This document shows, in pieces, positions 58,107-64,000 of a stretch of 64,000 bases of DNA. Each line of letters starts with the position of its first letter. Positions within the stretch are counted from its first letter, which is position 1. The stretch is from Algibacter sp. (lineage in GTDB: Bacteria; Bacteroidota; Bacteroidia; Flavobacteriales; Flavobacteriaceae), in NCBI RefSeq assembly GCF_029245835.1, contig NZ_JAQWOO010000032.1, positions 1 to 64,000 on the forward strand. The letters run 5' to 3'. A model generated the notes under the pieces. It did no database searches. It had not been told where the DNA came from and saw only the letters and a program-made list of their open reading frames with translations. The position numbers and the translations under genes were made by a program.

Positions 58107-58125
58107 GAAAATCGAGACTTTTTTT
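58097..58125 (+). terminator. attenuator terminator
   Basis: GTCTCGAT-GAAA-ATCGAGAC perfect stem followed by TTTTTTTG. Confidence 0.92.
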
Positions 58126-58181
58126 GTTTTACTGGTAATACATTGAATTTATATATAAAAAATAGGATTAAAAGTTAAATT

Positions 58182-59009
58182 TTGATAAAAACAGTAGCTA
58201 TACAAGGTGTAAAAGGATCATTCCATCACATAGTGTCTCAGGAGTTTTTTAATAAACCTGTTGATTTTATTGAGTGTATGACGTTTGATAGGGTTGTAGA
58301 TTCTTTAATTACTAAAGAGTGTGATGCTGCTATTATGGCTTTAGAGAATTCTATTGCCGGTTCTATAATCCCTAACTATGCATTAATTGATAAATACGAT
58401 TTACATATTGTAGGGGAACATTATTTAGATATCCAGCATAATTTAATGGTATTACCAAATCAAAGTATTGCGGATATTAAGGAAGTGTATTCGCACCCCA
58501 TGGCGTTATTGCAATGTAAAGAGTTTTTTAAATTGCACCCGCACATTAAATTAGTTGAAGATAAAGATACTGCCGAAGTAGCACAACGGATTCAACAGAA
58601 ACAACTTAATGGTATTGGCGCTATTGCTAGTGTTGCTGCTGCTGAGATTTTTGAGTTAGATATTTTGGCTCGCAGTATTCAGACGATTAAGCATAATGAA
58701 ACCCGTTTTGTAATCGTTAAACGTACAAATTCTGAAGTACCAGAAAATGAAATAAATAAGGCTTCAATGAAATTTGAAGCGAACCATAAACGCGGAAGTC
58801 TCGCTACTATTTTAAATGTAATGAGCGATTGTAAGTTGAATTTAACAAAAATTCAATCGTTGCCAATTGTTGAAACACCATGGAAGTATGCCTTTTTTGT
58901 TGATGTTACTTTTGAAAGGTATGAAGATTTTAAAAAAGCAAAATCGATTATTGAAATTATGGGAGAAGGTTTTAAAGTTTTAGGAGAATATAAAAATGCA
59001 AAGTTATGA
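58182..59009 (+). CDS. pheA: prephenate dehydratase (TTG start)
   Basis: VAIQGVKGSFHHIVSQEFF, ALENSIAGSI, NHKRGSLATILNVM ... LTKIQSLPI ACT domain. Confidence 0.92.
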   Translation: MIKTVAIQGVKGSFHHIVSQEFFNKPVDFIECMTFDRVVDSLITKECDAAIMALENSIAGSIIPNYALIDKYDLHIVGEHYLDIQHNLMVLPNQSIADIKEVYSHPMALLQCKEFFKLHPHIKLVEDKDTAEVAQRIQQKQLNGIGAIASVAAAEIFELDILARSIQTIKHNETRFVIVKRTNSEVPENEINKASMKFEANHKRGSLATILNVMSDCKLNLTKIQSLPIVETPWKYAFFVDVTFERYEDFKKAKSIIEIMGEGFKVLGEYKNAKL

Positions 59010-60151
59010 TTGAGGCAGCTAACAGATTGCAAACGGTGGAAGAATACTACTTTTCAAAAAAATTAAGAGAAGTAAATTTGCTTATTGCAAGTGGTAAGCC
59101 TGTTATTAATTTAGGTATTGGTAGTCCAGATATGCAACCACCAAAAAAGGTGTTATCTGCTATTTCAGCAAGTTTTGAGAATCCTATTGCTCATAAATAT
59201 CAGAGTTATCAGGGGCTTCCAGAACTTAGAAATGCTATTGCTCGTTTTTATAAAACACATTTTTCTGTAAACCTAAGTGCAGGTACAGAGATTTTACCTT
59301 TAATGGGAAGTAAGGAAGGTATTATGCATATTTCTATGGCTTACTTAAATGAAGGCGACGAAGTGCTAATTCCAAACCCAGGATATCCAACATATCAATC
59401 GGTAACCAAATTGGTTGGTGCAAAAGGAGTACTTTATGAATTGGATGCCGCGAACAATTGGATGCCAGATTTTAATGCTTTAGAAAAATTAGATTTAAGT
59501 AAAGTTAAGTTAATGTGGGTTAATTATCCGCATATGCCAACAGGAGCAAAACCTAATAAATTTGTGTTTGAAGAATTGGTTGCTTTTGGAAAACGTCATA
59601 ATATTTTAATTGTAAATGATAATCCATATAGTTTTATATTAAACGATGCGCCTAAAAGTATTTTAAGTGTTGCAGGTGCTAAAGATGTGTGTTTAGAATT
59701 GAATTCTTTAAGCAAAACGTTTAATATGGCAGGTTGGCGTGTAGGCATGGTAGTGGGAGCAAGCGAGCATATTAATAATATTTTAAAAGTAAAAAGTAAT
59801 ATGGATTCGGGTATGTTTTATGGCATACAAAAAGGCGCTATTGAAGCTTTAAAATGTTCAAACATGTGGTTTGCTACATTAAATAATGTGTATCAAGAAC
59901 GCAGAAAATTAGTATGGCAATTAGCCGATGCACTAAATTGTACTTACGATAAGGAAGCTTCGGGACTTTTTGTTTGGGCAAAATTACCAGCATATTTAAA
60001 GTCTGAAGAGTTTATAGATTTAGTACTGAAAGAGAACCATATTTTTATTACACCTGGAACCATTTTTGGAACTAAAGGTGAAGGTTATATTAGGTTTTCT
60101 TTATGCGCATCAACAGAAGCTTTGGAGGAAGCGATAGCAAGAGTTACATAG
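59006..60151 (+). CDS. class I/II aminotransferase (aromatic pathway)
   Basis: INLGIGSPDMQPP, NPGYPTYQSVTKLVGA, SLSKTFNMAGWRVGMVVG. Confidence 0.9.
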   Translation: MIEAANRLQTVEEYYFSKKLREVNLLIASGKPVINLGIGSPDMQPPKKVLSAISASFENPIAHKYQSYQGLPELRNAIARFYKTHFSVNLSAGTEILPLMGSKEGIMHISMAYLNEGDEVLIPNPGYPTYQSVTKLVGAKGVLYELDAANNWMPDFNALEKLDLSKVKLMWVNYPHMPTGAKPNKFVFEELVAFGKRHNILIVNDNPYSFILNDAPKSILSVAGAKDVCLELNSLSKTFNMAGWRVGMVVGASEHINNILKVKSNMDSGMFYGIQKGAIEALKCSNMWFATLNNVYQERRKLVWQLADALNCTYDKEASGLFVWAKLPAYLKSEEFIDLVLKENHIFITPGTIFGTKGEGYIRFSLCASTEALEEAIARVT

Positions 60152-60194
60152 AGTTGGCAGTTTCAGTTTTCTGTAGTTATGAATAAAAAAGTAA

Positions 60195-60248
60195 AAAAAC
60201 ATTAAAAACACCCGAGTAAGAGTTTTCCCTTTTGGGGGGCTAGGGGCT
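60195..60248 (+). repeat. extended family B module
   Basis: ACACCCGAGTAAGAGTTTTCCCTTTTGGGGGGCTAGGGGCTTG, about 4 nt before ATG 60253. Confidence 0.68.
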
Positions 60249-60252
60249 TGTT

Positions 60253-61104
60253 ATGAAAAATATATACGCCATAGGAGTTGGATTAATAGGAGGAAGTCTT
60301 GCTATTGATATCAAAAAGAATAATCCGGATGTTATTATTCATGGTATTAGTAGAAAAGATGCTACGCTTAATACGGCTTTGGAGTTAGGTTTAATTGACA
60401 AAAAGGCGACTTTAGATGATCTTGGACAAGCTGATTTGGTGATTGTTTCCATTCCTGTTGATGCAACGGTGAAATTATTGCCAACTATTTTAGATAAAAT
60501 ATCTGATACAGGTTTGGTGGTTGATGCAGGGTCGACTAAAGAAGCTATTTGTAAGGCTGTTGAAAATCATCCTAAAAGAAGAAATTTTTTAGCGATGCAT
60601 CCTATTGCTGGAACAGAACATTCTGGACCAACAGCGGCTATTGAAGGTTTGTTTAAAGGCAAAACGAATATTATTTGTGAGGTTGAAAAAACAACATTTA
60701 AGCTTCAAGAAAAGGCATTAAAGTTGTTTACAGATATTGGGATGCGTATTCGTTATATGAATCCTGTAGACCATGATAAGCATATTGCTTATGTTTCCCA
60801 TTTATCACACATTAGTGCATTTATGCTAGGAAAAACGGTAATTGAAAAGGAGCGAAACGAACGTGATATTTTTGATATGGCTGGTAGTGGATTTGCTTCT
60901 ACGGTGCGTTTGGCTAAGAGTTCGCCCGAAATGTGGACACCAATTTTTAAGCAGAATAAGGCTAATGTTGTTGAAACCTTAGAAGAATATATTAGTAATC
61001 TTACTCATTTTAAGGAGTTAATGAAAAATGATAACTTTGACGCGATTTTTAATGAGATGAAAAACACCAACCATATAAAAGATATTTTGAATGGTATAAT
61101 ATAG
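60253..61104 (+). CDS. tyrA: prephenate dehydrogenase
   Basis: IYAIGVGLIGGSLAIDIKK, HPIAGTEHSGP, SHLSHISAFML. Confidence 0.92.
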   Translation: MKNIYAIGVGLIGGSLAIDIKKNNPDVIIHGISRKDATLNTALELGLIDKKATLDDLGQADLVIVSIPVDATVKLLPTILDKISDTGLVVDAGSTKEAICKAVENHPKRRNFLAMHPIAGTEHSGPTAAIEGLFKGKTNIICEVEKTTFKLQEKALKLFTDIGMRIRYMNPVDHDKHIAYVSHLSHISAFMLGKTVIEKERNERDIFDMAGSGFASTVRLAKSSPEMWTPIFKQNKANVVETLEEYISNLTHFKELMKNDNFDAIFNEMKNTNHIKDILNGII

Positions 61105-61105
61105 A

Positions 61106-61138
61106 AGGCTCCACCTAACCTCTCCAAAGGGGAGGAAT
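61106..61138 (-). repeat. family B inverted arm
   Basis: GGCTCCACCTAACCTCTCCAAAGGGGAGGAA. Confidence 0.75.
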
Positions 61139-61176
61139 GGTTTGCGCAAAATTACTCTGAATATGTTTGGAGTATG

Positions 61177-61209
61177 AGTTCCCCTCCTTGGAGGGGTTAG
61201 GGGTGGGTT
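61177..61209 (+). repeat. family B repeat
   Basis: AGTTCCCCTCCTTGGAGGGGTTAGGGGTGGGTT. Confidence 0.7.
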
Positions 61210-61302
61210 TTTGCGTTAGGGATTGAACGGCATGTTTGAGCTCCCCGACTTTTTAGGAGGGAGCGAGTAGTGAAAGCCCGACCCTTGTGGTAACGCCCAA
61301 AT
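61210..61302 (+). repeat. family C structured element
   Basis: TTGCGTTAGGGATTGAACGGCATGTTTGAGCTCCCCGACTTTTTAGGAGGGAGCGAGTAGTGAAAGCCCGACCCTTGTGGTAACGCCCAAA. Confidence 0.82.
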
Positions 61303-61370
61303 TAAGAGAAATAAATAGTAAAAAATAAATAGTAAACGTAATAGCTTTAGTGGCTTAATATTAAGTAAAA

Positions 61371-62453
61371 ATGGAAAACACAAAAAAAATGAGAACCTGG
61401 TTAGATGATTTAAACTTAGATCATCCGTTAGTAATAGCAGGTCCGTGTAGCGCAGAAACTGAAGAGCAAGTATTAAAAATTGCTCACGAATTGAAGGATA
61501 CCGATGTAAGCTATTTTAGAGCTGGGATTTGGAAACCAAGAACACGTCCAGGGAATTTTGAAGGTGTTGGAGCATTAGGCTTAAAATGGTTGCAAAAAGT
61601 AAAGGCAGAAACGGGAATGAAAGTGTGCACGGAAGTTGCCAATGCCGCCCACGTAAAATTAGCTTTAGAGCATGATATTGATTTATTATGGATTGGTGCA
61701 CGTTCTACAGTGTCTCCTTTTATCATGCAAGAGATTGCTGAAGCTTTAAAAGGTACAGATAAACCTGTTTTAGTTAAAAATCCAGTGAATCCAGATTTAG
61801 CCTTATGGTTAGGTGGTATTGAAAGAATTTATAGTTCTGGAGTTAAAAATATAGGGGCTATCCATAGAGGGTTTTCTACTTATGCAAAAACAAAGTATCG
61901 TAATACTCCAGAATGGCAATTAGCAATTGAGTTTCAAAATAAATATCCTGATATTCCTTTAATTAACGATCCGTCGCATATTACTGGTAAGAGAGATATG
62001 ATTCACGAAGTGTCTCAGGAGGCTTTAGATTTAAATTTTGATGGCTTGATGATTGAAACACATTACGATCCGGATAATGCTTGGAGTGATGCTGCACAAC
62101 AGGTTACACCTGCTACTTTAGTTCAAATTATGAAAGATTTAAAAATTAGAAAAGAAAGTAATTCTGAGGAGGAATATACAAAAACGTTGAATACCTTAAG
62201 AGCTCAGATTGATGTAGTAGATAATCAGATTATCGATTTACTAGGTAAGCGTATGCAAGCTGCTGATGGAATTGGCGAACTCAAGAAAAGTAAAAATGTT
62301 GCTGTTTTACAATCTAAACGTTGGAACGAGATATTAGGTAAAATGGTTTTAGAGGGAGAGCAACATGGCTTAAGTGAAGAGTTTATCTTGAGAATGTTTA
62401 AAGCGGTTCATCAAGAATCGATTAATCATCAAGAGAAAGTAATTAATGGATAG
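61371..62453 (+). CDS. DAHP synthase / type II chorismate mutase fusion
   Basis: PLVIAGPCSAETEEQVL, AIHRGFSTY, NDPSHITGKRD; C-terminal LNTLRAQIDVVDNQIIDLLGKRMQAADGIGELKK. Confidence 0.92.
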   Translation: MENTKKMRTWLDDLNLDHPLVIAGPCSAETEEQVLKIAHELKDTDVSYFRAGIWKPRTRPGNFEGVGALGLKWLQKVKAETGMKVCTEVANAAHVKLALEHDIDLLWIGARSTVSPFIMQEIAEALKGTDKPVLVKNPVNPDLALWLGGIERIYSSGVKNIGAIHRGFSTYAKTKYRNTPEWQLAIEFQNKYPDIPLINDPSHITGKRDMIHEVSQEALDLNFDGLMIETHYDPDNAWSDAAQQVTPATLVQIMKDLKIRKESNSEEEYTKTLNTLRAQIDVVDNQIIDLLGKRMQAADGIGELKKSKNVAVLQSKRWNEILGKMVLEGEQHGLSEEFILRMFKAVHQESINHQEKVING

Positions 62454-62474
62454 TAGCTATTAATTTTTTGACAT

Positions 62475-62505
62475 AAAAAAGCCTCGCAATTGCGAGGTTT
62501 TTTTT
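62475..62505. terminator. bidirectional Rho-independent terminator
   Basis: AAAAAAGCCTCGCAATTGCGAGGTTTTTTTT. Confidence 0.9.
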
Positions 62506-62523
62506 ATTTCAGAATAAGAAAAA

Positions 62524-63003
62524 CTATTGCTTATTTCTTTTAAAAAGGTAACGTGTTATAAAAATACCTTGTCCGTCTCCTTTTCCACCTTCGCTTTCAA
62601 CACCGCTCGTTACAAAAGCTAATTCCCAGCCTTCTTCAATCATGGTATTTATTTTGGATTCTATTATCGCATCATTTGCTGCAATATTTTGAAAACGGAT
62701 ACCGCCAATATTATAAAAGTTTAATAATTTGGTTTCGTCAAAACCTTTAACTCTTATTTCTCCACGTTTAGATTTGTTACGTCCATTATCATCTTCGGTT
62801 TGGGTAGATGTAAACTCTTTGTAATCTTTCTGATCATTGGCACTAATAATTCTAGAGCGTCCTAATCCATTAGGAACAATAGATTCTACACTTGTTACTA
62901 CTTTGTACTCTACTTGAGCGTTTGTATCAATGAAAGTCAATAAAGAAATGGCTAATACAATAAATAATTTTTTCATGTTGTTGATGTTTTTATAATTTGA
63001 CAA
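62524..63003 (-). CDS. hypothetical secreted protein
   Basis: signal peptide LFIVLAISLLTFIDTNAQ; likely start MKKLFIV at 62976; no recognised domain. Confidence 0.6.
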   Translation of the reverse strand: MSNYKNINNMKKLFIVLAISLLTFIDTNAQVEYKVVTSVESIVPNGLGRSRIISANDQKDYKEFTSTQTEDDNGRNKSKRGEIRVKGFDETKLLNFYNIGGIRFQNIAANDAIIESKINTMIEEGWELAFVTSGVESEGGKGDGQGIFITRYLFKRNKQ

Positions 63004-63062
63004 CTAATATACCTATTCTTACGTTTAAAATAATTTTTTTAAGTTATTTTTGGAGAATTGTT

Positions 63063-64000
63063 ATGACAGGACACGTTTACAAATCTACAGGGAGTTGGTA
63101 CACAGTTAAAACCGAATTAGGGCAAACTTACGAATGCCGTATCAAAGGGAAATTCCGTTTAAAAGGCATTAAAAGTACCAACCCTATTTCTGTTGGTGAT
63201 GTTGTAGATTTTGAATTAGAAACAGATAATAATACAGAAACAGGTGTTATTAATACTATTCATGATAGAAAAAACTACATTGTTAGAAAGTCTGTAAACC
63301 TCTCCAAGCAAACTCATATTATTGCTGCTAATTTAGATCAGGTTTTTTTAATGATTACCATTAATAATCCGCCAACGCTAACTAGCTTTATTGATCGGTT
63401 TTTAGTAACTGCGGAAGCCTATTCTATAAAAACGATTTTATTATTTAACAAGATTGATACTTATGACGAAGAGACTTTAAACGAAGTTAAATTTCTAGCT
63501 CATATTTATAGAGAAATTGGCTATGAATGTATTGGGGTTTCTGCTAAAACTGGAAAAAATGTAGATAAAGTAAAATCGCTAATGATTGGTAAAACAAGTA
63601 TGTTTTCTGGTCATTCTGGAGTTGGTAAATCAACACTTGTAAATACCATTGAGCCTTCATTAAATATTAAAACTAAAGAAATATCAACACAACATAGCCA
63701 AGGGCAACATACCACTACTTTTGCAGAAATGTTCGATTTAAGCTTCGGTGCAAAAATTATTGATACGCCAGGAATAAAGGGTTTTGGTATTGTTGATATG
63801 GAACCAGAAGAAATAGGGGATTATTTTCCTGAAATTTTCAAATTAAAACAAGATTGCAAATTCAATAATTGTTTGCATGTGCAAGAACCTAAATGCGCTG
63901 TAAAAGAAGCTTTAGATAGAGAAGAGATTGCATATTCACGCTATAGAAGTTATTTGCAAATGTTAGAAGGTGAAGATGAGCATTACCGTACCGATATTTG
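63063..64000 (+). CDS. rsgA: ribosome small subunit-dependent GTPase A (truncated by window edge)
   Basis: ATG 63063 MTGHVYKSTGSWYTVKTELGQTYECRIKGKFRLKG; SGHSGVGKSTLVN, TTTFAEMF, DTPGIKGFG; open at 64000. Confidence 0.92.
   Translation, partial: MTGHVYKSTGSWYTVKTELGQTYECRIKGKFRLKGIKSTNPISVGDVVDFELETDNNTETGVINTIHDRKNYIVRKSVNLSKQTHIIAANLDQVFLMITINNPPTLTSFIDRFLVTAEAYSIKTILLFNKIDTYDEETLNEVKFLAHIYREIGYECIGVSAKTGKNVDKVKSLMIGKTSMFSGHSGVGKSTLVNTIEPSLNIKTKEISTQHSQGQHTTTFAEMFDLSFGAKIIDTPGIKGFGIVDMEPEEIGDYFPEIFKLKQDCKFNNCLHVQEPKCAVKEALDREEIAYSRYRSYLQMLEGEDEHYRTDI

Noticed and set aside
1-64000. Prophage, transposase, toxin-antitoxin or defence system
   Set aside because: No integrase, transposase, phage, restriction or Abi-type ORF recognised; gene content is biosynthetic

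Overview
AT-rich Flavobacteriia/Bacteroidetes-type chromosomal segment, almost entirely metabolic. Left to right: a 3-keto-sugar / DUF1080 catabolic cluster (about 0.3-9.05 kb); an arginine/proline biosynthesis super-operon (9.2-21.3 kb); leuB/leuA; a SAM-riboswitch-controlled methionine/threonine locus that includes a MetX-aspartokinase-homoserine dehydrogenase fusion; a sulfate assimilation/cysteine operon with a sulfite reductase-HEPN-SUMT fusion; a split metH plus metF; ackA/pta; gldA; an aromatic amino acid operon (pheA, aminotransferase, tyrA, DAHP synthase-chorismate mutase); and a partial rsgA at the right edge. No rRNA, tRNA, CRISPR, prophage or transposase genes were recognised. The most interesting signals are non-coding: (i) a complete Phe/Tyr leader-peptide attenuator before pheA, absent from the ORF track; (ii) two tandem Arg-rich mini-ORFs with competing hairpins before the arginine operon; (iii) at least three families of dispersed structured intergenic repeats. 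One repeat family shows compensatory base-pair changes. Another places a two-hairpin module within a few nt to about 20 nt of the start codons of seven genes. Several repeat copies form the 3' ends of coding genes. All calls come from reading the sequence and supplied translations; no database search was run.
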